A stretch of 64,000 nucleotides of DNA from CALMEC01 sp031366605 (GCA_031366605.1 JANLOO010000022.1:68509-132508), one strand, 5' to 3'; numbered from the stretch's first letter, positions 8,622 through 16,962 are shown. Numbers and translations are program-made. The notes: a model not told the origin generated them from the letters alone.

Positions 8622-9899
8622 ATGTCGAAGATCGCCCGTGTTCATGCCCGTCAGATCCTCGACTCGCGAGGCCAACCGACAGTCGAGGTCGAGGTGGAGC
8701 TCGAGTCGGGCACGGTGGGCCGGGCAGCGGTTCCGTCCGGTGCGAGCACGGGGGCGCACGAGGCACTCGAGTTGCGTGACGGCGACAAGGGCGTCTACGG
8801 CGGCAAGGGCGTGCTGAAGGCGGTCGCGAACGTCGAACACGAGATCGCCAGAGTGCTGGTCGGGCGCGATGCCACCGAACAGTCGACGATCGATCGTCTG
8901 ATGATCGAATTGGATGGGACGCCGACCAAGTCCAGCATCGGCGCCAACGCGATGCTCGGGTGTTCGATGGCCGTCGCCGTTGCCGCCGCCAACGACGCCA
9001 GGCTGCCGCTCTACCGCTACATCGGCGGCGCCCGGGCGCACCGGCTGCCGGTACCGTTCATGAACGTCCTCAACGGCGGCGCACACGCGGACAACAACGT
9101 CGACATGCAGGAATTCATGATCGTCCCCGTCGGAGCGCCGAGCTTTGCGGAGGCGTTGCGTGCCGGGGCTGAGGTGTACCACGAACTCAAGGGCGTGTTG
9201 CGGGCGCGCAACCTGTCGACCGGTGTGGGCGACGAGGGCGGGTTTGCGCCCAGCCTCGGGAGCAACCGTGAGGCCCTCGACATCATCGTCGAGGCCATCA
9301 CAGCGGCAGGCTACGAACCGGGCACGGACGTCGCGCTGGCACTCGACCCCGCGGCGACGGAGTATTTCCGTGACGGGGCCTACCACCTCGAGGGCGAAGG
9401 GCGCACGTTGACGCCTGCCGAGATGGTGGACTTCCTGGCCGAGCTGGTCGATGCGTACCCGATCATCTCGATCGAGGACGGCATGTCCGAGGATGACTGG
9501 GACGGATGGAAGACACTCACCGAACGCCTCGGTGGACAGGTGCAACTGGTGGGCGACGATCTGTTCGTCACCAACCCGACGCGGCTGCAGGAGGGAATCT
9601 CCCGCGGCGTGGCCAACGCCATCCTGATCAAGCTCAACCAGATCGGCACGCTGACCGAGACCCTGGCCGCGATCGACATGGCCGCGGGCGCCGGGTACGC
9701 CGCGATGATTTCGCACCGTTCCGGTGAGACGGAGGACACGACGATCGCCGATCTCGCCGTCGGGACGGGTGCCGGACAGATCAAGACAGGTGCCCCTGCG
9801 CGCAGCGAGCGCGTCGCAAAATACAACCAGCTCATCCGCATCGAAGAGCGCCTCGGGCCCGCGGCTGCCTACCCCGGGCGGGCGGCGTTCGTTCGCTGA
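8622..9899 (+). CDS. eno: Enolase
   Basis: Phosphopyruvate hydratase of glycolysis, 425 residues, standard length. Signatures seen include the N-terminal ILDSRGQPTVEVEVEL, the active-site segment GGAHADNNVDMQEF, the metal site SIEDGMSEDDW, the catalytic Lys in ILIKLNQIGT and the SHRSGETEDTTIADLAVG block. It has its own promoter: TAGTAT (8585-8590) and a GGAGG ribosome binding site (8612-8616) precede the ATG. The FtsB-like gene and DUF501 gene follow, the conserved actinobacterial order. Confidence 0.98.
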   Translation: MSKIARVHARQILDSRGQPTVEVEVELESGTVGRAAVPSGASTGAHEALELRDGDKGVYGGKGVLKAVANVEHEIARVLVGRDATEQSTIDRLMIELDGTPTKSSIGANAMLGCSMAVAVAAANDARLPLYRYIGGARAHRLPVPFMNVLNGGAHADNNVDMQEFMIVPVGAPSFAEALRAGAEVYHELKGVLRARNLSTGVGDEGGFAPSLGSNREALDIIVEAITAAGYEPGTDVALALDPAATEYFRDGAYHLEGEGRTLTPAEMVDFLAELVDAYPIISIEDGMSEDDWDGWKTLTERLGGQVQLVGDDLFVTNPTRLQEGISRGVANAILIKLNQIGTLTETLAAIDMAAGAGYAAMISHRSGETEDTTIADLAVGTGAGQIKTGAPARSERVAKYNQLIRIEERLGPAAAYPGRAAFVR

Positions 9900-10016
9900 T
9901 GCAACACCGAAGGGCAGGAACCAGGGGTCGCGTGGCGTACGCCGCTTTGAAGGCGAACCGCGTGGGTTCGCCGCGGCCGGAGAAGACTCGTCACAAAATC
10001 GCTCACACCCAAGCGC

Positions 10017-10331
10017 TTGTTCGTCCTCGGACTCATCGTGGCGCTGGCGGTGTCCTACCTCGGATCGGCGCGGGGATACCTCGCGCAGCGCCACGAGTTG
10101 GGCAGACAGCAGGTGGCCCTCGGTGCGCTCCGGATGGAGCGCGACACGATCCACGCGCGCCTCAAGTCGCTGGACAACCCGGCGGTGATCGAGGCGCGGG
10201 CACGCGAGCTCGGGTACACGAAGCCCGGCGAGATCCCGCTGCGGGTCACCGGCCTTGACCTCACCCCGCCCGCTCCGGTCGTCAACCGTCACAACGGCGG
10301 ATTCTGGGACTTCCTCCCCAACGTCTTCTGA
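10017..10331 (+). CDS. FtsB/DivIC-like septum formation initiator protein
   Basis: A short bitopic membrane protein with one N-terminal transmembrane helix (FVLGLIVALAVSYLG), a coiled-coil stretch (LGRQQVALGALRMERDTIHARL) and the family motif ARELGYTKPGEI. FtsB/DivIC proteins link early and late divisome components with FtsL. The start is uncertain. TTG 10017 is the only standard initiator in the frame, but it leaves almost no cytoplasmic tail. The open frame continues upstream to 9951 with a basic segment (RRRLVTKSLTPKR) that would suit a cytoplasmic tail, so a rare start codon upstream is possible. Position between eno and DUF501 supports the assignment. Confidence 0.8.
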   Translation: MFVLGLIVALAVSYLGSARGYLAQRHELGRQQVALGALRMERDTIHARLKSLDNPAVIEARARELGYTKPGEIPLRVTGLDLTPPAPVVNRHNGGFWDFLPNVF

Positions 10332-10341
10332 CCTGGACGCC

Positions 10342-10779
10342 GTGACCCGGCTGTTGGGTCGCTCGCCCTTCACCCGGTTTACGGTTGCGGTGCGGTGTCC
10401 GTTCGGTCGGCCCGCGGTGCTCCAGAACGGCCCGCGCGATCTTGAGGGACGGCCGTTTCCGACGCGCTACTGGTTGGCGTGTCGCGCGCTCGGCACCGAC
10501 GTCAGCAGGCTCGAGGCAGCAGGCGGCGTCAGGACGCTCGAAGCGGACGAGGACATGCACGAAGCCGTCCGGGACGCCCATGCAGCGCACGCAGGTGTCC
10601 ACGACGGCTACCGCGTCGGCGGCGTCGGTGAGGAGGGCAGGGTCAAATGCCTGCACGCGCAGCTGGCGTTCGCGCTCGCGACCGGTGGCAACCCGGTCGG
10701 CGATTGGATCGTGGACCGCGCCGGCGTCGGCTGGCCCGCGGCGTGCTGTGCCGACGTGGGCGCCGAGGCCGTCGCGTGA
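10342..10779 (+). CDS. DUF501 family protein
   Basis: About 145 residues starting at GTG 10342, a few bases after the preceding stop. It shows the hallmarks of DUF501: an N-terminal CPFGRPAVL segment, PFPTRYWLAC, and near the C-terminus the conserved VKCLHAQLAFALATGGNPVG. The conserved Cys and His residues suggest metal or thiol chemistry, but no function is established. In actinobacteria it sits between the FtsB-like gene and an exopolyphosphatase or similar. Here its stop overlaps the next start (GTGA). Confidence 0.85.
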   Translation: MTRLLGRSPFTRFTVAVRCPFGRPAVLQNGPRDLEGRPFPTRYWLACRALGTDVSRLEAAGGVRTLEADEDMHEAVRDAHAAHAGVHDGYRVGGVGEEGRVKCLHAQLAFALATGGNPVGDWIVDRAGVGWPAACCADVGAEAVA

Positions 10780-11093
10780 GCCTCGACGCTGCGACGGCCG
10801 CCGCGGTCTTCGAATGGCAGGACGGTGCACGTCGCCTGGGCGAAACACACGGTGCCGCCCGCGTCGCCTGCCTTGCAGTCGTCAGTGCCATCCACAGCGA
10901 ACTGAGCAGGCGGTTGGGGCGGACGTTCACCGTGGCAGAGCTCGCCGCCGCGCATCGCGACGCCGCGACGTGGTTCTTGCCGGTGGCGACCGCGGTGGCC
11001 CCACGGCAACCCGTTGCCCATGATGCAGCCATTGCGCTCGACGGCGCGTTTGCGACGTACATGCGCCGTGCGATCGATGCGGGGCTGTGGTGA
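10776..11093 (+). CDS. Small conserved hypothetical protein
   Basis: A 105-residue, mostly helical soluble protein (VSLDAATAAAVFEWQDGARR at its start) with no family I recognise. GTG 10776 overlaps the DUF501 stop and its own stop overlaps the start of the next membrane protein, so it belongs to the eno/ftsB/DUF501 unit. Conserved-looking features are a WQDGARRLGE segment and a C-terminal YMRRAIDAGLW. A longer in-frame start at 10647 would lie inside DUF501 and gives an Arg-rich out-of-frame shadow, so I reject it. Confidence 0.65.
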   Translation: MSLDAATAAAVFEWQDGARRLGETHGAARVACLAVVSAIHSELSRRLGRTFTVAELAAAHRDAATWFLPVATAVAPRQPVAHDAAIALDGAFATYMRRAIDAGLW

Positions 11094-11299
11094 GCGACGC
11101 CAACGGGCACGAGCGCCCACGTCGCTCCAAACGGCGTGTGACCTTGGGGCTCGCGGTGCTCTTGGCGATCGGGGCGTTGCTGATCGGCGTCGTGGCCGGA
11201 TACGTGGCACGCGGTGGACCGCCTGCGGGTGTCTTGGTGACGACGCAGCAGGACATCCCCATGGTCACCGTGACGACGGAGAGCCCCGCGGCCCCATAG
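11090..11299 (+). CDS. Small single-pass membrane protein
   Basis: About 69 residues: a basic, charged N-terminus (HERPRRSKRR), one transmembrane helix (VTLGLAVLLAIGALLIGVVAGYV) and a short Thr/Val-rich outer tail. GTG 11090 overlaps the preceding stop (GTGA); a GTG one codon earlier is also possible. It is the last gene of the rightward unit and meets the leftward anti-sigma gene tail-to-tail with 2 bases between stops. Function unknown; topology suggests cytoplasm-in, tail-out. Confidence 0.6.
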   Translation: MSDANGHERPRRSKRRVTLGLAVLLAIGALLIGVVAGYVARGGPPAGVLVTTQQDIPMVTVTTESPAAP

Positions 11300-11301
11300 T
11301 C

Positions 11302-12090
11302 CTACGGCCCCTCGGTCACCAGCACCTGCAAGGTGGTGAGCGCTTCGGGGGCAGGAGCATCGGTCCCGTCCCTTGTGGCCCCCGTATACGTTGCAAGCGC
11401 ACGCGATCCCGGTCCGGTCCCCAAGTTGGCGATGGCCTTGAGCACAGCGGCGCTTCGCTCGGCGGGCAGCGAGATCGACAGGAGCATGCTCGGTGGCGGT
11501 CCGCTCTGGTCGGTCTGATCGACCGTTCCGTGCGCGGCGGTGACGAGCCGGCGGATCTCGGCAATGCGGGCATCGATCGTTGCTGTGGGCACATGCAACG
11601 TGATCGGCGGTGCGGGTGCCTGGGCGGGGGCGCCCGTGCTCGCGGACGAAGGCGTGCTCGGGGTTGTGGCCGAGGGTGGGGTCGTCGGACCATCGAAAAC
11701 GCTCGCTGCGCCCGAGGACCGCTTCAGCTGAGATGCCTCGGAAGTGGTCACAGTGGTGGCGGCCGTGGTTGTGGATTCTGCGACGTTCGGTCCGGTGTCG
11801 GACGAGCCACCGATCACGCCGACCGCGATCACGGCGACGATGGCCGAAAGCGCCGGTGCCGCGATGAGCATTCGGCCCCGCCATCCGCTGTTGAGCAGAC
11901 GTCGCAGACGCCCTGACGGCTGTGGCTGAGGCAGCGCACGCACCCGCGACCGAAGGTCTGCACCCGCTCCGGGAGCGGCCTCACGGAGTGCGCCCGCCAG
12001 CGCCAGCATGTCCCGTGCCTCGTCATCGTTCGCGGGATCGCGTCCGTCGAGGATCGCGTCCAGGCGCTCAGGTGTCATCTCGTCGCTCAC
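11302..12090 (-). CDS. Probable membrane anti-sigma factor
   Basis: A 262-residue protein encoded directly after an ECF sigma gene with a 4-base ATGA overlap, the classic sigma/anti-sigma arrangement. The N-terminal 70 residues are cytoplasmic (MTPERLDAILDGRDP...), followed by one transmembrane helix at about 74-95. A Thr/Ser/Pro-rich linker comes next, then a C-terminal domain (about 165-262) resembling DUF4349-type extracytoplasmic domains (ARIAEIRRLVTAAHGTVDQ, then SISLPAERSAAVLKAIANLG). No zinc-binding HxxxCxxC motif is seen, so it is not a classic ZAS protein. The sigma-inhibiting role is inferred from position. Confidence 0.7.
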   Translation of the reverse strand: MSDEMTPERLDAILDGRDPANDDEARDMLALAGALREAAPGAGADLRSRVRALPQPQPSGRLRRLLNSGWRGRMLIAAPALSAIVAVIAVGVIGGSSDTGPNVAESTTTAATTVTTSEASQLKRSSGAASVFDGPTTPPSATTPSTPSSASTGAPAQAPAPPITLHVPTATIDARIAEIRRLVTAAHGTVDQTDQSGPPPSMLLSISLPAERSAAVLKAIANLGTGPGSRALATYTGATRDGTDAPAPEALTTLQVLVTEGP

Positions 12091-12617
12091 CGGCTCAGCT
12101 CCTTACGGAGTTTCGTCATCGCCCGATGCAGTTGGGTGGAGCAGGCGGAGGCCGTGATGCCGAGCACCGCCGCTGCCTCGGCGCCATCCAGATCGAGCAG
12201 CACCCGCAGCGCGACGACCTCGCGTTCGGCCTCGGACAACGTGCCGAGGGCAGCCGCCATCTGCGGTGGCAGATCGCCGTGGTCCTCGGGTGAGCGTGGC
12301 GCGTCGACCTCGGCCGTTGCGGCGCGCAGCTCACGCCCGCGGCGGCGGGCGTCGCTCCGAAAGTGGTCAAGCGCGATCCGCCGGGCGATCGTGACGAGCC
12401 ACGGTAGGGCCGGCCCGCGTGCAGGATCGTATCGGCTCCACACGCGTAGCGCGCGCTCGAACGTCTCGGACGTCAGGTCCTCGGCCAGGTGCGGGTTGCC
12501 GGTCAGCTGGCGCAGGTATCGGTAGACGGCGTCCAGGTTTGCCTCGGCGGCCTGTGTGAACGTCGGGCGGCTCGAGCTGATGGTGTGGGTTCTCAACGCG
12601 AGCGCGGCGACGGTCAT
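12087..12617 (-). CDS. ECF sigma factor
   Basis: A 176-residue extracytoplasmic-function sigma factor. Region 2 spans about 25-95 (DAVYRYLRQLTGNPHLAEDL, then WLVTIARRIALDHFRS). Region 4 spans about 125-175 (LSEAEREVVALRVLLDLDG, then the helix-turn-helix AAVLGITASACSTQLHRAM). An AAGGAGG ribosome binding site precedes the ATG (12618-12626 on the opposite strand), so this transcript has a leader. The downstream gene probably encodes its anti-sigma partner. Confidence 0.92.
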   Translation of the reverse strand: MTVAALALRTHTISSSRPTFTQAAEANLDAVYRYLRQLTGNPHLAEDLTSETFERALRVWSRYDPARGPALPWLVTIARRIALDHFRSDARRRGRELRAATAEVDAPRSPEDHGDLPPQMAAALGTLSEAEREVVALRVLLDLDGAEAAAVLGITASACSTQLHRAMTKLRKELSR

Positions 12618-12676
12618 ACCCTCCTTACGGCGCGGATCGCTCGATCGTCACAGTGCGGGCGAGGATATCCGAGCGA

Positions 12677-13684
12677 TCACGCGGACTCGCTGTTGGCCGG
12701 CGCAGGGGCCGTCCACTGTGCAGCGAGATGCGGATCGGAGCTCTCACCGCGATCGATCAACGCGTGGATGGCAGGCAGGGCGTCGCGACGCAAATAGACA
12801 TGGCGCTGTCCGACGCTGGGTTTCTCGCCGAGGAGCCCGGCGCGAATCAACGCCTCGCCGATCTGCAGTGCGTCGGCGCGGGCCTCTTGCGGAGCGCCGC
12901 GCGCGAGATGATCAAACTCCGTGTGGTACTGCGATCCGACCTTGCGCTTGTGCAGGAGCCGCCGGAGCGCGCGTCGGGCATGGCGGCGACGCGGACACAG
13001 ATCGTCTTCGATCGCAAAGCTGGGCTCAGCGGCACGCTCCGCAGGTCCGTTGAAACCGCGGTGGCGCAGCAGGTCGACGACGTCCCCGGGGTAGGCGGCC
13101 TCCTCGAGCCCCCATCCCTGTTCCATCAGGGCGAGCGCGATGGGCACGGGATGCACGCGGGTCGCGTGCCCGATCGCGACGAGCCCGGCTCCTGTGGCCG
13201 GTGTCGCAAGTGGCGCAAACTCGAGCGGGGGACCATCGATCGGCGTGTCACCAAATGCCGCCACCGCACATCGCGCCGGTGGGGGATGAGCCTCCATCAG
13301 CGCCACCGTGGCGAGGAGCCGCTCGAGCCCGGGCAGCACGAGCGCCGTGAAGCCGTTCCAGTCCACCAGACCGATCGTGTCGGGGTGTGCACCGGCAGTG
13401 ACGGCTGCCCGCAGACAGCGCGTCAGCACCGTCATCGTGCCACGCGGCGCGAACTGCTCGGTGGCTGAGGTCAGGACCGGAAGCACCCAGGCGGACTCAC
13501 CATTCGGGCCGGTCCCGGTCCAAATCCAAGCGGTATACGCGCGAGTGAACGTCGAGCCGGCGGACACACTCAGTGCCTGCGAGACAGCCTCCTCGACATC
13601 GCCCCGCTGCCAGGCGACAAGACGCGCGGCGACCTCCGCGGGATCCCGGTGCAGATCCGCGATGGAGGGGGCGGCACTCGTCAC
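12677..13684 (-). CDS. Hypothetical protein with possible C-terminal winged helix
   Basis: A 335-residue soluble protein I do not recognise. The first two thirds contain repeated Trp/aromatic segments (TAWIWTGTGPNGESAWVLPV). The last 90 residues (RRALRRLLHKRKVGSQYHTE, then ALIRAGLLGEKPSVGQRHVY) have the helix-helix-hairpin pattern of a small winged-helix domain, and a basic patch RRRHARRALRRLLHKRK precedes it. It starts at GTG six bases after a TACGGT box (13691-13696), so probably leaderless and independently transcribed. Its role is unknown, and it is divergent from fliW. Confidence 0.65.
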   Translation of the reverse strand: MTSAAPSIADLHRDPAEVAARLVAWQRGDVEEAVSQALSVSAGSTFTRAYTAWIWTGTGPNGESAWVLPVLTSATEQFAPRGTMTVLTRCLRAAVTAGAHPDTIGLVDWNGFTALVLPGLERLLATVALMEAHPPPARCAVAAFGDTPIDGPPLEFAPLATPATGAGLVAIGHATRVHPVPIALALMEQGWGLEEAAYPGDVVDLLRHRGFNGPAERAAEPSFAIEDDLCPRRRHARRALRRLLHKRKVGSQYHTEFDHLARGAPQEARADALQIGEALIRAGLLGEKPSVGQRHVYLRRDALPAIHALIDRGESSDPHLAAQWTAPAPANSESA

Positions 13685-13794
13685 GACTCAACCGTAGCGC
13701 GGTGCTCAAGTTTCGTCCGAACGGCACCGATGAGAACCCAGACCGCGTAGCCCTCGTGTCGCTGCGCCGATGTGTCGAATCGTAAGGATCCGAA

Positions 13795-14274
13795 TTGCTC
13801 AGAGTCGTTCCGGATGTCGAAGTCTCAGCAGGGGTCGTGCACTCACCGGTGCTCGGACGCCTGGATGTCGACCCGGGACGCGTCATCCAGTTTCTGGAGC
13901 CGATCGCCGGGTTTCCGAGCTGCCTGCGCTACGCGTTGCTCCCCTACATGCAGGCAAGCGGCCGCGAGGATGCAGCGATTCGCTGGTTGCAGGCGATGGA
14001 TCCGCCGTTCCACACGTTCATCGTGGCCGACCCATGGAGTGTCGCGCCGGACTACGCGCCCGAGATCGCCGATTCCGATGCCGAGCAACTCGACGCGCTG
14101 TCGTTCACTCAGACCGCGCTCTACGGGATCATGACCGTGTCCCAGCAGCATGGCGAGCTGACGATCAACCTTCGCGCTCCGCTCGTCGTCAACGCCCAGG
14201 TGCGCCTCGCCAAGCAGGTGGTGCTCCTGAACGGTGAGTACACCACCAGCCACCGCGTCTGCGAGCTGCCCTGA
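13795..14274 (+). CDS. fliW: Flagellar assembly factor FliW
   Basis: A 159-residue FliW. FliW binds flagellin and also antagonises CsrA, so free FliW relieves CsrA repression of flagellin translation. Family segments visible are the opening LGRLDVDPGRVIQFLEPIAG, FIVADPWSVAPDYAP, and the C-terminal NLRAPLVVNAQVRLAKQVVL. The start is TTG 13795, backed by a TAAGGA ribosome binding site (13783-13788); no ATG or GTG fits. csrA lies 0.8 kb downstream on the same strand, with rpoZ on the opposite strand between them. This implies a flagellated organism. Confidence 0.93.
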   Translation: MLRVVPDVEVSAGVVHSPVLGRLDVDPGRVIQFLEPIAGFPSCLRYALLPYMQASGREDAAIRWLQAMDPPFHTFIVADPWSVAPDYAPEIADSDAEQLDALSFTQTALYGIMTVSQQHGELTINLRAPLVVNAQVRLAKQVVLLNGEYTTSHRVCELP

Positions 14275-14330
14275 CCGCTTCCTCACGCGGTCGGCCCACC
14301 CAACTCTGGGGGAACGACAGTTTGAGTCGG

Positions 14331-14395
14331 TGCAGGAATGACTGCTGCGCCGGAGGGAGGGTTTGCGGCCGTCAAACGGTGCGGTAGTTCCTGCG
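14331..14395. repeat. Structured intergenic repeat, copy A
   Basis: First of three related intergenic segments (others at 18948-19010 and 22515-22556). Outer arms GCAGGAA (14333-14339) and TTCCTGC (14389-14395) can pair, enclosing an inner hairpin GTTTG/CAAAC (14362-14366/14374-14378). Similarity to copy B continues a little beyond the arms (GGCC, TTAACC). It lies between the convergent ends of fliW and rpoZ. The preserved pairing suggests an RNA element or a structured repeat. I could not match it to a known riboswitch. Confidence 0.5.
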
Positions 14396-14406
14396 GCGGC
14401 CCTGCG

Positions 14407-14988
14407 TTAACCCTCGTCCTCGTCCTCGTCGCCTTCGTCGACCTCTTCGAGCGAGATCTCCTCGATCTCGTCGGCGGCCACCAGAACGGGCGCGTCGTCA
14501 GCGGTCTCATCGAGTGCCACGACGTCTTCAGCCACGATCGCCTCGTCGTCGACGTCATCTGCCTCGTCTTCGGCTTCGGCGACCTCGGCAGCAGTGCCGT
14601 CGATCGCCTGGGCCAGTGCCGGTGCGAGGAGGTCGGTGTCATCGTCGAGGTCGACCTCGTCGTCGTCGCCGTCCAGACCCTCGAGCAGCAAAGGGTCCGT
14701 CTCGAGCAATGCCGTGGCGGGGATCTCCTGCTCTTCGATCTGTCCGTCCGGGTCCCAGTGGACGATGACCTCACCGTCCAGGATCTCGGCCTCGGACAAT
14801 GCGACCGGGTCGCGCGTGATCATCTCGCCGGCCATCGGCGGCGGAGCCGCTTCTGCCCGCAATTCCGCGGGGTCGGCGGTCATCCAAAGTGTGATCTGCC
14901 GCGCGCGCTTCGCAACCGCGTGGACCAGCGCATAGCGCGAGCCGTTGACGTGCTCGAGAGCGTGATCCAGCCGACGACCATGAAGCAT
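14407..14988 (-). CDS. rpoZ: RNA polymerase omega subunit with long acidic tail
   Basis: The omega signature is in the first 35 residues: a short helix, then GSRYALVHAVAKRARQI, which matches the omega helix that clamps the beta-prime subunit. The core continues to roughly residue 75. The protein is 193 residues, about twice the normal length, because of a tail from about residue 100 to the end dominated by Glu and Asp (for example LEGLDGDDDEVDLDDDTDL). A GGAGGA ribosome binding site lies just upstream of the ATG. The tail is unusual and may be disordered. Omega core certain, tail function unknown. Confidence 0.85.
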   Translation of the reverse strand: MLHGRRLDHALEHVNGSRYALVHAVAKRARQITLWMTADPAELRAEAAPPPMAGEMITRDPVALSEAEILDGEVIVHWDPDGQIEEQEIPATALLETDPLLLEGLDGDDDEVDLDDDTDLLAPALAQAIDGTAAEVAEAEDEADDVDDEAIVAEDVVALDETADDAPVLVAADEIEEISLEEVDEGDEDEDEG

Positions 14989-15101
14989 GTAGAATCCTCC
15001 GATAGCGGAAAGAGCAGGAAACCCAGCGACCCATAGTACAATCTATTTAGCGATCCACCCGGTTGTGCTCAGGGGAGAGTCCCAGCAAGGAGGCGCAGAG
15101 C
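14989..15101. promoter_or_regulatory. Divergent rpoZ/csrA promoter region
   Basis: The two genes diverge here. On the + strand a TACAAT -10 box (15037-15042) suits csrA; on the - strand the overlapping TACTAT (15033-15038) suits rpoZ. The csrA ribosome binding site AAGGAGG is at 15087-15093. It contains the GGA core that CsrA recognises, so feedback by CsrA is possible (inference). Overlap of the two -10 boxes would make the promoters compete. Confidence 0.5.
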
Positions 15102-15341
15102 ATGCTCGTCCTCACCAGAAAAGCGAATCAGAGCATCATGATCGGTGACAACATCGAGGTCACGGTGCTGTCGGTCATGGGCGAGAAGGTGCGTCTGGGC
15201 ATCCAGGCGCCCAGAGATGTCGCAGTGTTTCGCAAGGAGGTCTTCCTCGAGATTCAGTCGCAGAACGTCGAGGCCGCGCAGTCCAGCAAGGACGCGCTCG
15301 ACAAGCCGCTCTGGGCCATGAAGGACGCAGAGAACGGCTGA
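15102..15341 (+). CDS. csrA: Carbon storage regulator CsrA
   Basis: A 79-residue RNA-binding translational regulator that blocks ribosome access at GGA-containing leaders, typically flagellin mRNA in fliW-carrying bacteria. It opens with the invariant MLVLTRKANQSIMIGD and contains VLSVMGEKVRLGIQAP and DVAVFRKEVF. It is slightly longer than E. coli CsrA (61), with a C-terminal extension as is common in FliW-dependent CsrA. The start is ATG 15102 because a perfect AAGGAGG lies eight bases upstream; an in-frame upstream ATG would add a non-homologous leader. Confidence 0.96.
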   Translation: MLVLTRKANQSIMIGDNIEVTVLSVMGEKVRLGIQAPRDVAVFRKEVFLEIQSQNVEAAQSSKDALDKPLWAMKDAENG

Positions 15342-15376
15342 CTCAGCGGTTCTGGAGCCCACCAGTCGCCCGTATT

Positions 15377-15865
15377 TCAAGCGCCGATCTGTGGCTCGTG
15401 GGTCAGCTCGATGCGCACTGTGGTGCCGTTGGATCCGGGGTCGACATGAACGTGGTCGGTCAGCTGTCGCACGATCCAGAGCCCGCGGCCGCGCTTTCCC
15501 AGCATCATCGGCGGGTGGCTGCGAACAATCGTACGGTAGTCAAAGCCGTGCCCGGCATCGCTGACCGTCAACACCAATCGTGCGTCATACCATCCGCGGA
15601 CGGTGATCGGCGGGCTGCCGTGCTCTTGGGCGTTCGCGATGAGTTCGTCCAACGCGAGCGACAAGTCGCTTCGGCGTTGAGCGAAACCGTGGCGCTCGGC
15701 AAGGTCCGCGATCGCCCGTCGCACCGATGGGATCTCTGCGGGATCGCCGGTCAGCTCCGTCACAAAGCCGTCAGCGGCCCGAGAGGGTGCTCCACCGTCA
15801 GTGCTCGTGCGCCTCGCCTGCTTCGCCATGTGTACCGGTAGTGAATCATTTGCCGCGGTCGACAC
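15377..15865 (-). CDS. RsbW/SpoIIAB-like ATP-binding anti-sigma kinase
   Basis: A GHKL-fold ATPase with the N-box ELIANAQEHG, the G1 box DAGHGFD and the G2 segment GKRGRGLWIVRQL. Such proteins bind or phosphorylate sigma factors or anti-anti-sigma factors in partner-switching networks. GTG 15865 gives 162 residues; an internal ATG (15829) would trim 12 unconserved residues. No STAS-domain partner or sigma factor is adjacent, so the target is unknown. It converges with csrA. Confidence 0.85.
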   Translation of the reverse strand: MSTAANDSLPVHMAKQARRTSTDGGAPSRAADGFVTELTGDPAEIPSVRRAIADLAERHGFAQRRSDLSLALDELIANAQEHGSPPITVRGWYDARLVLTVSDAGHGFDYRTIVRSHPPMMLGKRGRGLWIVRQLTDHVHVDPGSNGTTVRIELTHEPQIGA

Positions 15866-15981
15866 TGCACCATGTGCGGTCTGTCTCCGATGCCAACGGT
15901 CGCGGCACCAGCGGGCGATGCGTCTGAGGCGTCCAGCGGTATCATGGCGCGCGTTCGTCGAAGGCGATGAGGAGGGGCTGG

Positions 15982-16962
15982 ATGATGATGCGGATGGGTG
16001 GTGCGGTGCTGGTCTGTGGCGTGGCGCTGGTCATGGCGACGCCGCCGGCGTCCGCAGCCGATCCGCTGCCAGACGGTGTGATCGCGCCGGACGTGAGCAT
16101 CGACGGCATCCCGGTCGGCGGTTTCACGATCGACGCTGCCCGGCGTGCGGTCATCGACCAGCGCATCGCCCCCCACCTTGTGCCCTTGGTGGTCAGCTTG
16201 CAGGGGCGTCGCATCGCGATCAAACCGGCGGTGGCGGGCTATTCGGTTGACCTGAACCAGGCGGTCGACACCGCGCTGACCTACGGGCGGGTCGTACCGG
16301 TCACAGCGCCGGTCAACGTCCCGCTCCCGCAGTCGGTCGACCGTGCCCGTCTCCGCGCGGTGCTCACGTACCGCGCGCGGGACATCGAGCTCGCCCCGGT
16401 CGACGCGACGCTGTCGTTCAGGACTGCGCGGCCCCGGGTCCGGCCTCCCAGGATCGGAACGCTGATCGACGTTCCAAACGCGACCCCGATCGTCGCGGAC
16501 GCGATGCTGACGCGTGGTGTCCCGCAAGTGGAGTTGCCCGTTCGCCGGGTGCGGCCCGCGCGGATGACGGTGGGCGCGAGCATCGTGGTCAGCCGCGGAA
16601 GCCGGGTGTTGTCGCTCTACCGCGAGACCAAACTCGTCAAGACGTTCCGCGTCGCCGTCGGGACGCCGAGCCACCCGACGCCCCGCGGCTTGTTCTCGAT
16701 CGTCCAAAAGCAGCGCAACCCAACCTGGATCCCGCCCGACTCCCCGTGGGCGGCAGGGCTCGGCCCGATTCCGCCCGGGCCCGGAAACCCGCTTGGGACC
16801 CGATGGATGGGCACCAGTGCGTCAGCGGTCGGCATTCACGGAACACACGCGGATGGAACGATCGGCACCGCGGCATCACATGGCTGCATTCGCATGCACA
16901 TCCGCGATTCCGAGTGGCTCTATGAGCGCATCAAGGTCGGCACACCCGTTCTGATCGTGTAG
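15982..16962 (+). CDS. Secreted L,D-transpeptidase (YkuD domain)
   Basis: A 326-residue cell-wall enzyme forming 3-3 cross-links in peptidoglycan. The signal peptide ends at PPASA (about residues 22-26). A peptidoglycan-binding-4-like region (about 35-190) with the opening DVSIDGIPVGGFTIDAARRA follows. The C-terminal YkuD catalytic domain carries GIHGTHADGTIGTAASHGC, with catalytic His and Cys followed by IRM. A GAGGAGG ribosome binding site (15969-15975) is seven bases before ATG 15982, so I prefer it to ATG 15967. TATCAT (15940-15945) is a likely -10. Confidence 0.92.
   Translation: MMMRMGGAVLVCGVALVMATPPASAADPLPDGVIAPDVSIDGIPVGGFTIDAARRAVIDQRIAPHLVPLVVSLQGRRIAIKPAVAGYSVDLNQAVDTALTYGRVVPVTAPVNVPLPQSVDRARLRAVLTYRARDIELAPVDATLSFRTARPRVRPPRIGTLIDVPNATPIVADAMLTRGVPQVELPVRRVRPARMTVGASIVVSRGSRVLSLYRETKLVKTFRVAVGTPSHPTPRGLFSIVQKQRNPTWIPPDSPWAAGLGPIPPGPGNPLGTRWMGTSASAVGIHGTHADGTIGTAASHGCIRMHIRDSEWLYERIKVGTPVLIV

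Noticed and set aside
8544..10373. Long open frame (609 codons) on the - strand over eno
   Set aside because: Antisense shadow of eno: the translated protein is Arg/His-rich without any domain, typical for high-GC third-position bias.
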